Positions 24,753-33,688 are shown, counted from the stretch's first letter. The stretch: DNA of 42,258 nt from an uncultured Faecalibacterium sp. (GCA_900765705.1 CAAFSR010000219.1:1-42258); one strand, 5' to 3'. Numbers and translations: made by a program. Notes: generated from the sequence alone by a model not told the origin.

Positions 24753-24787
24753 TACTTGTTTGGAAAAGAAGATGGAAATCAGCATCA

Positions 24788-24856
24788 GATGCCATCCCGG
24801 CGGCGCGGATAGCTTTCTGCCTGCAAGAAAAGCTGCGCCCGCGCCGCTGGGGCATC
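24788..24856 (-). terminator. Long GC-rich hairpin after spoIIIAH, probable terminator
   Basis: A 69-base imperfect hairpin: GATGCC/GGCATC ends, a CGGCGGCGCGG/CCGCGCCGCTG middle and an AGCTTT/AAAGCT inner stem. It lies 18 bases after the spoIIIAH stop. No clear U-run follows on the minus strand, so it may slow or process the transcript rather than end it. Confidence 0.5.
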
Positions 24857-24874
24857 GACATAAATGAAGAACGC

Positions 24875-25498
24875 TTACTTTACTTCCACCACTGTGATAT
24901 TCTGGGCGGTCACGCTGCTTTTGTTCATCACCACGTCCCGGATCTGCGCCACCTGTGCCGCCGTGAGTGGTTCGCCTGCCGTCATCACGGTCAGGTCCGC
25001 CCGCCCTGCCTGCAAAAAGCACAGACAATCCGCAAAGCCCTTGGCGCGCACCAGCGTCTCGATCTCGTTTTCTGCATTCAAATCCTCCAGCCCTGCCGCC
25101 ATTTGTGCAGTGTATTCCTTTTTCTCCTCAGCTGTCAGGGAGGAGGATTTCAGGCTCTTTTGCAGTGTATCCATGGCTTCATCGTGCGCCTTTTCCCGCT
25201 TGAGGCGGGCCTGCTCAAAAAAGCGGGTGCCGCTGTCGTTCGCCACGCTGACAAGTTGTGCTTCTCCATAATTTTTATTGACACCGGAGGCCGCCTCAAC
25301 CTCTGTGGGCAATGCATCCGTAATGGCGGTCTCCTCCGCTGCATCCATCGGCTCTGCCGAGACCATGAGGGTGGCATCTCCCGCCTGCGGAGTAATGTCT
25401 GCACGGGCATACTGCCAGTTCAGGTAAACGGCAACGACCAGCGCCGCCGCAAGCGTCAGGGCGGTGACCCTGCGGGTATTTCTGGAAAGTGCTCTCAT
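24875..25498 (-). CDS. spoIIIAH: Stage III sporulation protein AH
   Basis: A 207-residue bitopic protein. The N-terminal membrane helix (about 10-28) ends in VYLNWQY, a hallmark of SpoIIIAH. A Lys/Glu-rich helical region (about 88-140) and a C-terminal ring-building fold ending NKSSVTAQNITVVEVK follow. In sporulating cells it forms the mother-cell ring of the channel with forespore SpoIIQ or the LytM protein SpoIIQ-like in Clostridia. GGAGGAAGCG lies before the ATG. It is the last gene of spoIIIA, 60 bases after AG. Confidence 0.93.
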   Translation of the reverse strand: MRALSRNTRRVTALTLAAALVVAVYLNWQYARADITPQAGDATLMVSAEPMDAAEETAITDALPTEVEAASGVNKNYGEAQLVSVANDSGTRFFEQARLKREKAHDEAMDTLQKSLKSSSLTAEEKKEYTAQMAAGLEDLNAENEIETLVRAKGFADCLCFLQAGRADLTVMTAGEPLTAAQVAQIRDVVMNKSSVTAQNITVVEVK

Positions 25499-25558
25499 AA
25501 AACGCTTCCTCCTTTGATTTTGCAGTAAATAGTCACATTGCTTGATAAAAGCAGCGGC

Positions 25559-26071
25559 TCAGCGTTTACGCTGCTCTACACAGATACGGTTTGCGGGCAG
25601 GTCCAGCAGCGAATGCAGCAGTTCTGTGATGCGGGCTGCAACGCGGACGTCTCCCCCGCCCTCGCACAGCACAGCGACCCCGCAGACCTGCGGCAGATAA
25701 GTAGTTTCGGCCAGCGCAGATCCATCCTGTAAAAGAACATGGGTCTCCTGCTGCTGCACATCTCCGGTCTGGATGTCCACTGCATAGACAGTCTCCTCCC
25801 CGGTGGTCAAGGTGACCATGACCGTCGTTTTTCCCGCCCCCTGCAGCTGGCTGATGAGTTCTTCCAGCTGCTGCTCCAGTTGGGTCTGGTACTGGCTGAC
25901 AGCCGCAGTCGGAACGGCAGACACCGCTGTTTTCTGTGTGCTGCTGCCGGGCAAAAGCTCTGACAGCAAAAGCAGCAGCATCGCCAGTACACCAACTGCA
26001 ACCGCCAGCGAGGTGCGGCCTTTGCCGTTTTGCAGGGAACGCAACACGGAAGGCTGTTCATCCTTCTTCAT
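25559..26071 (-). CDS. spoIIIAG: Stage III sporulation protein AG
   Basis: A 170-residue protein with one membrane helix (about 20-42), then a linker and a soluble ring-building domain with KTTVMVTLTTGEETVYAVD, ETTYLPQVCGVAVLCEGG and the C-terminal LPANRICVEQRKR. SpoIIIAG builds a large ring in the SpoIIIA-SpoIIQ channel. GAGGAGGTGCACC precedes the ATG, and the start overlaps the end of spoIIIAF by 14 bases. Confidence 0.93.
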   Translation of the reverse strand: MKKDEQPSVLRSLQNGKGRTSLAVAVGVLAMLLLLLSELLPGSSTQKTAVSAVPTAAVSQYQTQLEQQLEELISQLQGAGKTTVMVTLTTGEETVYAVDIQTGDVQQQETHVLLQDGSALAETTYLPQVCGVAVLCEGGGDVRVAARITELLHSLLDLPANRICVEQRKR

Positions 26072-26549
26072 GGTGCACCTCCTCTGCTATTGTAGGGACG
26101 GTGCCCAGCGCCTGCTGCAAAAAGCTTAGCACTGCCTGCCTTTGCGCTGCAGTGCAGCCTGCCGGGAAGGCTACAACAGCCTTTTTTACCACGACCTGCT
26201 GCCCTGCGTTTTCCAGCGTGACCGACGTGCAGATGTTCAGCCCGAACTGTTGGCGGCACTGTGCGGTGCAATATTCTTCCAGCCTGACCTTGGCCTCGGT
26301 CAGGATCTCCGTTTCCAGTGCGTCCGACGGTGCAGCAGACATGGCCGCCGGGGCCGTACTGCCTGAAAAAGCAGCTTTGACCTTGACCGGCAGCCGGGGC
26401 AACTGCGTCAGGAGCACTGCTAAAATATATAGCCCGGCCACGCCTTTTATGCACCGGCCCGCCCGGCTTTGCCCGGCGAAAAGACTGACCAGCTCCGCCC
26501 CGATGCACGCCATACAGAACACCGCCGCAGCTTGCTGAAACGCTTGCAT
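26058..26549 (-). CDS. spoIIIAF: Stage III sporulation protein AF
   Basis: A 163-residue protein with two N-terminal hydrophobic helices (about 4-24 and 33-50) and a soluble C-terminal domain of ring-building type (VRLEEYCTAQCRQQFGLNICTSVTLENAGQ and following). Sequence similarity alone is weak. The assignment comes from size, topology and the place between spoIIIAE and spoIIIAG. AGGAGGTGGTTAG lies before the ATG, and the spoIIIAE stop codon directly abuts it. Confidence 0.85.
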   Translation of the reverse strand: MQAFQQAAAVFCMACIGAELVSLFAGQSRAGRCIKGVAGLYILAVLLTQLPRLPVKVKAAFSGSTAPAAMSAAPSDALETEILTEAKVRLEEYCTAQCRQQFGLNICTSVTLENAGQQVVVKKAVVAFPAGCTAAQRQAVLSFLQQALGTVPTIAEEVHHEEG

Positions 26550-27608
26550 CTAACCACCTCCTGTCAGCATCAGCAGCGCGATGCCCACGACAAACAGCAT
26601 AAAAAACAGTGCCGTGACTGCCGCCATGCAGCGCACGGCCTCGGCAAAGCATTGCAGCAGCTTGCAGCAGTCCCCCAACCCGCCGATCCCCGCAAGCCAG
26701 CCGCAGCAGGAAAGAAAAAGCAGATGCACCAGCAGCCCGAGATACAGGGGCACAAACTCTGCCCCGATGCTGAGCAATGCGGCAATGCCAAGGGTACTTT
26801 TGAGCAGCCGCATCCCGGCCAGCACTGCGTCTGCCGCGCTGCTCAATGCCTGCCCCACGACCGGCACGCTGCCGGTCAGCAGCTGTCCCAGACGGGAGGC
26901 CGAGCGATCCAGCTGCACCGTTACCACGCGCTGAAAGCCCATCAGGGCGGCGAATGCTTTGCCTGCCCAGCCGATGGCTTGCCGCAGCAGCCGTCCGGTC
27001 AGGGTACAGCCCTCGGACAGGCTTTTGCGGGAGCTGATGCTGCAAGCCATACTGATGGCAAGGTAGCTGCGCAGCAGCGGCTGCAGCCAGAGGGTGATTG
27101 CCTGTGCAATAAAGCACAGCACCGTAAGCAGAAAGCCGGTTGCGCCAGCCCCGGCGTTCCATTCGCCACCAGCTGCCAGCACGCCGCTGTATACCGGCAA
27201 AAAGCCCAGCAGATAGCTTTTCCACCCGGCCATCCGGGTGCACAGTGCGGCGGCAAGCTTGTCCAGATCCTGCCACAATAAAACGCCGCAACCACCGGCA
27301 GCTGCCAGCTCCAGCAATGCTTTGTCGGCGGTGTCCTGCAAGAGAAATGCCAACCCCGCCGCAAGCAGCAAAAACAGCAGAACATCGGCGTATTGGTGCA
27401 GTGTTTCCCGCAGTAATTGCACCGGCTCGGCGGCAAACAACCCCAGCAGAGTGCCCAGCGGATCTGCCGCAAATTGCCCGGCCTGTACAGGTGCTTTGTC
27501 AAGATAGGCCTGCCACGGTGCGCTTTCCGCCGCCGCTGCCTTCAGGGCAGTGCCGCTGCACAAAAAGCCCGGCGTTATCCAGCAGATAATAAGGCTGTGT
27601 TTATTCAT
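26550..27608 (-). CDS. spoIIIAE: Stage III sporulation protein AE
   Basis: A 352-residue polytopic membrane protein, slightly shorter than the Bacillus protein (about 399). A signal-like N-terminus (CWITPGFLCSGTALKAAAA) is followed by many hydrophobic segments. A conserved-looking middle reads LDRSASRLGQLLTGSVPVVGQALSSAADAVLAG (about residues 215-250). The start at 27608 overlaps the AD stop as ATGA, behind GGGGGTTGGCGGG; the long open frame further upstream is spoIIIAD/AC in another frame. Confidence 0.92.
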   Translation of the reverse strand: MNKHSLIICWITPGFLCSGTALKAAAAESAPWQAYLDKAPVQAGQFAADPLGTLLGLFAAEPVQLLRETLHQYADVLLFLLLAAGLAFLLQDTADKALLELAAAGGCGVLLWQDLDKLAAALCTRMAGWKSYLLGFLPVYSGVLAAGGEWNAGAGATGFLLTVLCFIAQAITLWLQPLLRSYLAISMACSISSRKSLSEGCTLTGRLLRQAIGWAGKAFAALMGFQRVVTVQLDRSASRLGQLLTGSVPVVGQALSSAADAVLAGMRLLKSTLGIAALLSIGAEFVPLYLGLLVHLLFLSCCGWLAGIGGLGDCCKLLQCFAEAVRCMAAVTALFFMLFVVGIALLMLTGGG

Positions 27609-27988
27609 CCCGCCAACCCCCAGATCGTCCGGCAGATCTGCTCCAGCAGCGGCCATACTGCTGCCAGCACCAGACATCGCCCCGCCAGCCCGGCGCACCA
27701 TGCAAGTGCGTCTGCCCCGGCCTCCTCGCAGAGAGTGCGGACGTAATCCGCCAGCAGCAGGATCCCTGCACTGCGCAAAAGGCAGGAAAACGCCTGTGCA
27801 TTGGTACGCTGTCCCAGCTGCACGATGCCCTGCAATACCCCGCGCAGCGGCTGTGCCAGACGGAGCAGCAGCCACACCGCAGCCCCCAGCGAAAGCAGCA
27901 GTGCAAACGCCGGGGAATACCGCTGCAGCAAAATACCGGCAAAGGCTACCAGCAGCAGCGCCACCAGCACCGGTACTGCCGTGCTCAT
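27605..27988 (-). CDS. spoIIIAD: Stage III sporulation protein AD
   Basis: A 127-residue membrane protein with about four hydrophobic segments and the conserved-looking AFSCLLRSAGILLLADYVRTLCEEAG stretch (about 66-90). It shares the SpoIIIAC/AD fold. Its start overlaps the AC stop by four bases and its stop overlaps the AE start, so the set is tightly coupled. Confidence 0.92.
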   Translation of the reverse strand: MSTAVPVLVALLLVAFAGILLQRYSPAFALLLSLGAAVWLLLRLAQPLRGVLQGIVQLGQRTNAQAFSCLLRSAGILLLADYVRTLCEEAGADALAWCAGLAGRCLVLAAVWPLLEQICRTIWGLAG

Positions 27989-28179
27989 AGCGCAAACAAA
28001 GACCTGATGGTGGCAAACAGGGCGCTGATCTGCTTGATCAGAATGGAGAGCACCACCACAAGCCCCGCCAACGTGGTCATCATGGCCTGATCCTCCCGCC
28101 CGGAGCGGATGAGCAGCTGGTTGAGCACTGCCACAATAATGCCGATGGCCGCAATTTTGAACACAAGCTCGATATCCAT
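27985..28179 (-). CDS. spoIIIAC: Stage III sporulation protein AC
   Basis: A 64-residue protein of two membrane helices, with the family pattern FKIAAIGIIVAVLNQLLIRSGREDQAMM. The length equals the usual 65-68. AAAGGAGAAACGG lies before the ATG, 27 bases after spoIIIAB. Confidence 0.95.
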   Translation of the reverse strand: MDIELVFKIAAIGIIVAVLNQLLIRSGREDQAMMTTLAGLVVVLSILIKQISALFATIRSLFAL

Positions 28180-28206
28180 CCGTTTCTCCTTTGTTCCCTA
28201 TAGCCT

Positions 28207-28671
28207 TTACAAAAAGAGCAGCGCCAGCATCATGCCGCCGGCCAGCCCTAGGCGGTGCGGCAGACCGACCTGCCGCTGCGCTGTGCGGCGCGCCTGCTGC
28301 AGATACTCCTCAAATCGCGCCGTATAGTAGTCCAGCCGTTCACATTCCTGTGCAGCCTCTGCGCGGCCAAGACCGCCGAAGCACTCTGCAAAGCAGGCAC
28401 GTTCTGCAGCGGAGAGCGGTTCCGGTGCGGGCAGCTGCTGCAATGTACCGCCGGGGATTTGCGGCAACTGCCCCTCGCGGCAAAGCTGCCGGTACAAGCT
28501 TTGCAGGTCTGCCCGGCGATACCGGATCTCCTGCCGGATGCGCTGTAATAACTCGATAGTATGTTGCAGCGTAGCAAGATGCAGGGCTGTTTGCGCCTGT
28601 ACTGCATCGCCTGCCAGCCAGCCACACAGCGGGAGCAAAAGTAACCCAATCCCGCGCAGAAGGCTGCTCAT
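28207..28671 (-). CDS. spoIIIAB: Stage III sporulation protein AB
   Basis: A 154-residue protein with hydrophobic helices at both ends and a helical soluble middle containing LATLQHTIELLQRIRQEIRYRR, typical of SpoIIIAB, a protein with the fold of secretion-system GspF. The ATG at 28671 overlaps the spoIIIAA stop (ATGA) and has GGGAAG 10 bases upstream. An in-frame GTG at 28680 would leave no spacer. Confidence 0.93.
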   Translation of the reverse strand: MSSLLRGIGLLLLPLCGWLAGDAVQAQTALHLATLQHTIELLQRIRQEIRYRRADLQSLYRQLCREGQLPQIPGGTLQQLPAPEPLSAAERACFAECFGGLGRAEAAQECERLDYYTARFEEYLQQARRTAQRQVGLPHRLGLAGGMMLALLFL

Positions 28672-29558
28672 ACGGCGCACACTTCCCGGATGCAGCCCGG
28701 AGCCTGCCGTCCGGTAAGAATGACCAGCTGCCGCAGCATCCCGCGCTGCAATAAAGCCTGCACCTGCGGGCGGCAGCGCGCCTGTGCGGCGTCCGGCGCG
28801 TGGACGCTTGCAATGAAATCCACCCCGCTGAAAAAGCCCTGCTCCAGCGCTCTGGTTTCCTCCATGCTGCCTAGCTCGTCCAGCAATATCACCTGTGGTG
28901 CCAGTGTGCGCAAAGCCATCTGAACTGCGCGGGCCTTGTCCACCCCGCCAATGCGCTCCAGCGGCGGCAGCGGGCTTTCCGGTGGAAAAAGTTCTCCCCG
29001 CTCGTCCACCACTGCCACCAAATGCTGCCGTTCAGCCAGTGTCCGGGCGATGGTGCGCAGCAGCGTGGTTTTGCCGCTGCCGGGTTCCCCCACCACCAGC
29101 AGCCCGGTAAAGTGCTGCTCCAGCAGCTTGTCCAGCTCCGGTGGCAGATGGATGGTGCAGCTGCGTGCGATACGCAGGTTGAGCGAGGTGACCTTTTGCA
29201 GAGTAATGTTCTTCCCTTCCCGCTGTACAAACTGCCCTGCCACACCCACGCGGTTGCCGGCGGCAGTGGTCAGATAACCCTCGGCAAGCTCCCTTTCGTG
29301 GGTGTGCACTGAGCCGTTGCAAAGCGTGTAGAATATATCCTCTATTTGCAGCGCATCCAGCCGCATTGCAGCCAGTGCCGGAGGGCAGCCCGTCAGGGCT
29401 GCAGCAGGGCATTGCCGCCCCTGTACGGTAAATGTGACCGCACAGCCTATGCGCAGGCGCAGCTCCTGTACGCGCGTCGCCGTTTGCGCAGGCAGCTGTG
29501 CCAGCAGCTCTGCAAGCCAAGCGGGCAGGGCGCTGACGGCCCGATAATACTCGTCCAC
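28668..29558 (-). CDS. spoIIIAA: Stage III sporulation protein AA, ATPase
   Basis: A 296-residue AAA-type secretion ATPase. Walker A is VVGEPGSGKTTLLRT (about 159-173); Walker B is VILLDELGSM. CNGSVHTHERELAEGYLT and NLRIARSCTIHLP are family stretches. It powers the SpoIIIA complex from the mother cell. The start is taken as the GTG at 29558 because GGGAG lies 8 bases before it; an in-frame GTG at 29576 has no upstream site. It heads the eight-gene spoIIIA operon and follows a sigma-E-like box. Confidence 0.95.
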   Translation of the reverse strand: MDEYYRAVSALPAWLAELLAQLPAQTATRVQELRLRIGCAVTFTVQGRQCPAAALTGCPPALAAMRLDALQIEDIFYTLCNGSVHTHERELAEGYLTTAAGNRVGVAGQFVQREGKNITLQKVTSLNLRIARSCTIHLPPELDKLLEQHFTGLLVVGEPGSGKTTLLRTIARTLAERQHLVAVVDERGELFPPESPLPPLERIGGVDKARAVQMALRTLAPQVILLDELGSMEETRALEQGFFSGVDFIASVHAPDAAQARCRPQVQALLQRGMLRQLVILTGRQAPGCIREVCAV

Positions 29559-29593
29559 TTTGGTTTCTCCCTTCACGAAAGCTTTGTGCTAGC

Positions 29594-29601
29594 ATTGTAT
29601 G
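29594..29601 (-). promoter_or_regulatory. Sigma-E-like -10 box upstream of spoIIIAA
   Basis: CATACAAT on the minus strand, within GCTGCATACAATGC, 35 bases before the spoIIIAA start codon. It resembles the sigma-E -10 consensus (CATACA-T). The region 12-14 bases upstream (TTCTAAG) is a poor -35 match. No sigma-A promoter is evident between the ligA terminator and spoIIIAA. Confidence 0.5.
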
Positions 29602-29631
29602 CAGCTTGCGTGTTCTTAGAACCAGAAACCG

Positions 29632-29671
29632 GCAAACAAAAAAGCCTCTGCAACAGCATTGCAGAAGCTTT
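29632..29671 (-). terminator. Intrinsic terminator of ligA
   Basis: On the minus strand AAAGCTTCTGCAA, a 5-base loop and TTGCAGAGGCTTT form a 13-bp stem with one wobble pair, followed by TTTGTTTG. It lies 36 bases after the ligA stop and isolates spoIIIAA from it. Confidence 0.9.
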
Positions 29672-29707
29672 CGAAATTATTTGTTTTTTGGCATTTGGAA
29701 GGCCGCT

Positions 29708-31714
29708 TTAAGTCGTTTCCGGTTCTGTCGGGGCATCCTGCAGCATGGCAAGGAACTCCTGCTCGGTCAGCACCGGCACGCCAAGCGCCTGCGCCTTGGT
29801 CAGCTTGGAGCCCGCCGCCGCGCCGGCCACCACATAGGCCGTTTTTTTAGAGACAGAGCCGCTGGCCTTGCCGCCGTTTTTCACGATCAGCGCCTCGGCT
29901 TCGTTGCGGGAGAGCGTTTCCAGCGTACCGGTGACAACCAGCGTTTTGCCCGCCAGCTTGTCTCCCTTCGGCTCGCCCTTCCACTGCATATTGACCCCGG
30001 CGTCCGCCAAGCGGTGCACAAGGTCGGTGGTGCCTTCCTTGGCAAAAAATTCCACCACGCTCTGTGCCATCACGCCGCCAAAGCCGTCGATCTGGCTGAT
30101 CTGCTCTGCGGTAGCTTCCCGGATGGCCTGCAGCGTACCGAAATGCTCTGCCAGCAGTGCTGCTGCCTTATCGCCGATGTTACGGATGCCAAAGCCGAAC
30201 AAGAGCTTATCCAGATTGTTCTGCTTGGAGGCAGTAATAGCCTGCAGCAGATTGTCCGCGCTTTTCTCTTTGAATTTGTCCAGCTCCAGCAGCTGTTCCC
30301 GGGTCAGCATATAGATATCCGCTGCGGAATGCACCAGTTCCTTTTCTACCAATTGGGTGGCTACAGCCTCGCCCAGACCCTCGATATCCATGGCGTCGCG
30401 GGAGGCAAAATGGATGATATTGCGCAGTGCCTGTGCCGGGCACTCCGGGTTCACACAGCGCAGGGCAGCCTCGTCCTCCAGATGCACCACCGGCGCGCCG
30501 CAGGAAGGGCAGACAGTGGGCATGTTGTAGGGTGCAGCGTCCTCTGCATGGTGGGTGACCCCGATGACCTCCGGGATGATATCGCCCGCCTTACGCACCT
30601 GAATGGTGTCCCCAATGCACAGCCCAAATTGCCGGATAAAGTCCTCGTTGTGAAGGGTGGCGCGGGCTACCGTAGTGCCTGCCAGAAATACCGGGTCAAA
30701 GCAGGCGGTGGGAGTAAGCACACCGGTGCGGCCCACAGCTACCTCGATACTGCGCAGGGTGGTTTCCTTGACCTCCGGCGGGTACTTGAAAGCGATGGCC
30801 CAACGCGGGAATTTGTTGGTAGAACCCATCAGTTCCCGCTGGGCAAAATCGTTTACCTTAATGACAGCGCCGTCCATATCAAAATCCAGCTTTGCGCGGT
30901 TCTGTCCGATGTTTTCGATCTCGGCAATGGCATCCTCGATATCGTGCACCACATGGTAGCGCGGCGACACCGGCAGCCCAAGGCTCTTGAGGTAATCCAG
31001 ACTTTCGGAGTGCTTAGTCAGGGTCTTGCCCCGGATCTGCTGCACGTTGAACACAAAGATGGAAAGCCCCCGGCTGCCGGTGATGCGGGCATCCTTCTGC
31101 CGCAGAGAGCCCGCCGCTGCATTGCGGGGGTTTTTGAATGGCGCAGCGCCCTGCAGCTCCTGCTCGGCGCACAGGTGCTGAAAGGCCTCGTGCGGCATAT
31201 ACACCTCGCCGCGCACCTCCAGAAACTCCGGCGCATCCTTGAGGGTCTTGGGAATGCTGCGGATAGCACGCACATTTGCGGTAACATCCTCGCCCACCAC
31301 GCCATCGCCGCGGGTAGAGGCGCGGACAAGCTGCCCGTTCTCGTACTCCAAGCTGCAGGAAAGACCATCGATCTTGATCTCTACAACATATTCCGGCGTG
31401 ACCCCGGCTTCGCGGACACGGCGGTCAAAGTCCCGCAGCTCGTCAAAGGAAAATGCGTCCAGCAGACTTTCCATCTTGACGGCATGCGTCACCTTGGGCA
31501 GCTTGCTGCTGGCGGTACCGCCCACCTTCTGGGTAGGCGAGGCGGCTGTGACCAGCTGCGGAAACTGCGCTTCCAGCCTCTTCAGCTCCCGCGTCAGGGC
31601 GTCGTATTCAAAATCCTCCAGCTCCGGCGCATCCTGATCGTAGTAAAGGCGGTTGTTTTTCTCAATGACAGCGCGGAGCTCTTCCACGCGCTTTTTAGCC
31701 TGTTCCAGTTCCAA
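29708..31714 (-). CDS. ligA: NAD-dependent DNA ligase
   Basis: About 668 residues from a TTG at 31714, matching E. coli LigA (671). The adenylated lysine is K114 in VEIKIDGLSC. A Cys4 zinc finger (CPSCG, CVNPECP) lies near residue 395, helix-hairpin-helix motifs follow (IDGFGGVMAQSVVEFF), and a BRCT domain (LAGKTLVVTGTLETLSRNEAE) closes the protein. GGGAGA lies 10 bases before the TTG; a GTG at 31723 directly abuts the site, and an ATG at 31783 is less likely. It is transcribed alone from the promoter at 31830-31858. Confidence 0.96.
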   Translation of the reverse strand: MELEQAKKRVEELRAVIEKNNRLYYDQDAPELEDFEYDALTRELKRLEAQFPQLVTAASPTQKVGGTASSKLPKVTHAVKMESLLDAFSFDELRDFDRRVREAGVTPEYVVEIKIDGLSCSLEYENGQLVRASTRGDGVVGEDVTANVRAIRSIPKTLKDAPEFLEVRGEVYMPHEAFQHLCAEQELQGAAPFKNPRNAAAGSLRQKDARITGSRGLSIFVFNVQQIRGKTLTKHSESLDYLKSLGLPVSPRYHVVHDIEDAIAEIENIGQNRAKLDFDMDGAVIKVNDFAQRELMGSTNKFPRWAIAFKYPPEVKETTLRSIEVAVGRTGVLTPTACFDPVFLAGTTVARATLHNEDFIRQFGLCIGDTIQVRKAGDIIPEVIGVTHHAEDAAPYNMPTVCPSCGAPVVHLEDEAALRCVNPECPAQALRNIIHFASRDAMDIEGLGEAVATQLVEKELVHSAADIYMLTREQLLELDKFKEKSADNLLQAITASKQNNLDKLLFGFGIRNIGDKAAALLAEHFGTLQAIREATAEQISQIDGFGGVMAQSVVEFFAKEGTTDLVHRLADAGVNMQWKGEPKGDKLAGKTLVVTGTLETLSRNEAEALIVKNGGKASGSVSKKTAYVVAGAAAGSKLTKAQALGVPVLTEQEFLAMLQDAPTEPETT

Positions 31715-31829
31715 GTATTCCACTCTCCCGCGATATGATTTTATTTTCTGCCTGTTGTATGTCCAACGCAATTTGCAGTGCACTGGTCATACCGGGCAAA
31801 AAATATTTTGATTCTGTAAACTGTACTTT

Positions 31830-31858
31830 AGTATACCACATCCATGGATAGTCTGCAA
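31830..31858 (-). promoter_or_regulatory. Sigma-A type promoter of ligA
   Basis: TTGCAG (31853-31858), 17 bases and TATACT (31830-31835), with TGG just before the -10, on the minus strand. The AT-rich stretch 31715-32055 around it has no other convincing gene. It is unlike the GC-rich genes on both sides and ends in a near-palindrome CTTTTTTCTGCGCAGAAAAAG (32041-32061). Confidence 0.7.
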
Positions 31859-32054
31859 AGCGCAAAATACAAATCGTATTTTTAAGACAGTCCTCAGCAG
31901 TGAAATCGATATCAATGCTATCTTTATGCTGATTCTCAATCACCTGCCAAAGATACTGGACGTATATTCGTTGCATTTTATTGCGCTAATGCGTCTTATT
32001 TTGAAACATCTTTCCTTGTTCTTGTCAGTAATTCTTTGCGCTTTTTTCTGCGCA

Positions 32055-32103
32055 GAAAAAGCCCCCTCCCCGGCGCGGCAGCTCGTACCGTCCGGGAAAG
32101 GGG
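32055..32103 (-). terminator. Intrinsic terminator of the SipL-like gene
   Basis: On the minus strand CCCCTTTCCCGG and CCGGGGAGGGGG pair over 12 positions (two G-U) around an 18-base loop, followed by CTTTTTC. It starts about 30 bases after the stop codon. Confidence 0.85.
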
Positions 32104-32134
32104 TACAGTTTTCTATCGTTTACAGCCTTACGGC

Positions 32135-33652
32135 TCAGTTGACCGGAATCAGCAGCCGCTGCGCCTGCGGCAGATCGGAAAGCTCTTCTTCCAGCTGATT
32201 TGCTGCAAGGATATGCGCCGGGGCCACATGGAACCGCCGGGCCACTGCAAACAGCTCCTCCCCGGCTTGCGCATAGTAGATCCGCAGAGCGATCTCGGGG
32301 TCGGCATCGGGCAGTGGGTCACCAAGAGCGATACTGCCGATGACCGGGCTGGTGGTGCAGCTTAAAATCGTGCCCTCTGCCCGCACGGTAATGGTGGCCT
32401 CCAGCGTGCCGCCTGCGCAGGTGCACTGCATGTTCTCCGTGCTCAGCCAGCATTCCGACACAAGCACTGTTCCCTCCGGTGGCGTAATGGGCAGAGGGAT
32501 ATTGACTTCCAAGGTTTTCTCGTAGCTTTCCAGCTCGCCGAGGGTATTCTCCGCAAGGGCTGTGACCACAGCTTTGGTAGCAAGTACCCAGCCCTCTCCT
32601 TTTTGAAGGACTTGCTGTGGGCCATAGTGTACAAAGCAGGCCCGCAGCTGTGCCCCCGCATCCGGCAACGGGCCGGAGCCTGTAGCAGTGGCGGTATCGT
32701 TCAGGGTGCAGAGCAGCTGCTCTGTAACAAGCGGCTGCGGCGTGAGCTCCGTTTCGAACCGGGTGGAAAAGGCGTCCACCGCCACCTGCAGCTGGTAGTC
32801 ACGCCATGCCCGCAGATGCAGCATAACGTTTGCCGTCAGCTGAGCAGCAGAGCTTTCTGCCTGCGACAGGGTAAAGCCCACCGGCTCTGCTACGCACAGG
32901 CAGCGGCAATCCTCCGTAATGCCCTCTAAATCTATTACCTGCTGGAAGGGCAGCGCCGCCGCCTGACTTTGCAGGGCAGTGTTCCCTTCTGCCCGCCATG
33001 CACACTGCACCCGCAGCTCCCCCTTGACCACAACTTTACCGGCAAGCAGCTTTACCTCGCCTGCACAGGCGTTGCCGGTAATATCCAGCACCGCCGCCGG
33101 GGGTTTTGCAAAGACCAGCTCTCCCTCTAAGGTCACCAGCTTATCCAGTACCGCCACGCTGCGCACCCCATGCAGTGTGCGCAGCTGCTGCTCGATGCCG
33201 CCATCCGCCAGCGCGGTGATGACCTCGGTCTTGCACTGGGTATGCACCGTGACTACCAGCCCGTAGGCACCCCGCACCTCGATGCGGCGCGGGTCTGCCG
33301 CGCGGGTGTTGAGGTATTCTGTCTGGCCCTCCACCACGGCAGTCCATGCTGTAAAGGTAAGCTCCGGCAGCTCCAGCTGCCGGGTGAAGGGCAGCTTTTG
33401 CTCGGTCTGGCACAGACCCTTTTCCGCTTCACTCTGGTAAAACACCGTACAGCGCAGGTAGCCCTCCAAGGTAAGCTTGCCCGGCTGCAGCTGCCGCTGC
33501 AGCACCACCGGGCAGACAAAGCACTTGACCAGTTTGCCCACCGGTGGCAGATCATCCGAGATGCGGATCTCGGTTTCCAGCGGAAGTTCTGCTTTTACGG
33601 TACAGCCTGCCCCGCCCTGCGGCAGCGTGTCCCGGAATATCTTCAGTTCCAT
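32135..33652 (-). CDS. DUF3794 and LysM protein, SipL-like
   Basis: A 505-residue protein without membrane segments. It contains beta-rich DUF3794-type repeats: LPPVGKLVKCFVCP near residue 35, VRSVAVLDKLVTLEGEL near 165 and GSGPLPDAGAQLRACFV near 330. A C-terminal LysM domain runs from about 455 to 503 (IYYAQAGEELFAVARRFHVAPAHILAANQL). In C. difficile SipL has the same layout and similar length and binds SpoIVA in coat assembly. The start at 33652 has AAAGGAG about 12 bases upstream. It is flanked by its own sigma-E-like promoter and a terminator. Orthology to SipL is likely but not proven. Confidence 0.82.
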   Translation of the reverse strand: MELKIFRDTLPQGGAGCTVKAELPLETEIRISDDLPPVGKLVKCFVCPVVLQRQLQPGKLTLEGYLRCTVFYQSEAEKGLCQTEQKLPFTRQLELPELTFTAWTAVVEGQTEYLNTRAADPRRIEVRGAYGLVVTVHTQCKTEVITALADGGIEQQLRTLHGVRSVAVLDKLVTLEGELVFAKPPAAVLDITGNACAGEVKLLAGKVVVKGELRVQCAWRAEGNTALQSQAAALPFQQVIDLEGITEDCRCLCVAEPVGFTLSQAESSAAQLTANVMLHLRAWRDYQLQVAVDAFSTRFETELTPQPLVTEQLLCTLNDTATATGSGPLPDAGAQLRACFVHYGPQQVLQKGEGWVLATKAVVTALAENTLGELESYEKTLEVNIPLPITPPEGTVLVSECWLSTENMQCTCAGGTLEATITVRAEGTILSCTTSPVIGSIALGDPLPDADPEIALRIYYAQAGEELFAVARRFHVAPAHILAANQLEEELSDLPQAQRLLIPVN

Positions 33653-33688
33653 GTGCAGTGCGCTCCTTTCCCTGTCCGTTTCCGTAAG

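Noticed and set aside
29606..31738. A 710-codon plus-strand frame
   Set aside because: It mirrors ligA on the opposite strand, has no family motifs and runs through the ligA terminator.
31695..31976. A 93-codon minus-strand frame overlapping the 5' end of ligA
   Set aside because: No ribosome binding site precedes its ATG, it contains the ligA promoter (31830-31858), it is AT-rich unlike real genes here, and it overlaps ligA. I recognise no family.
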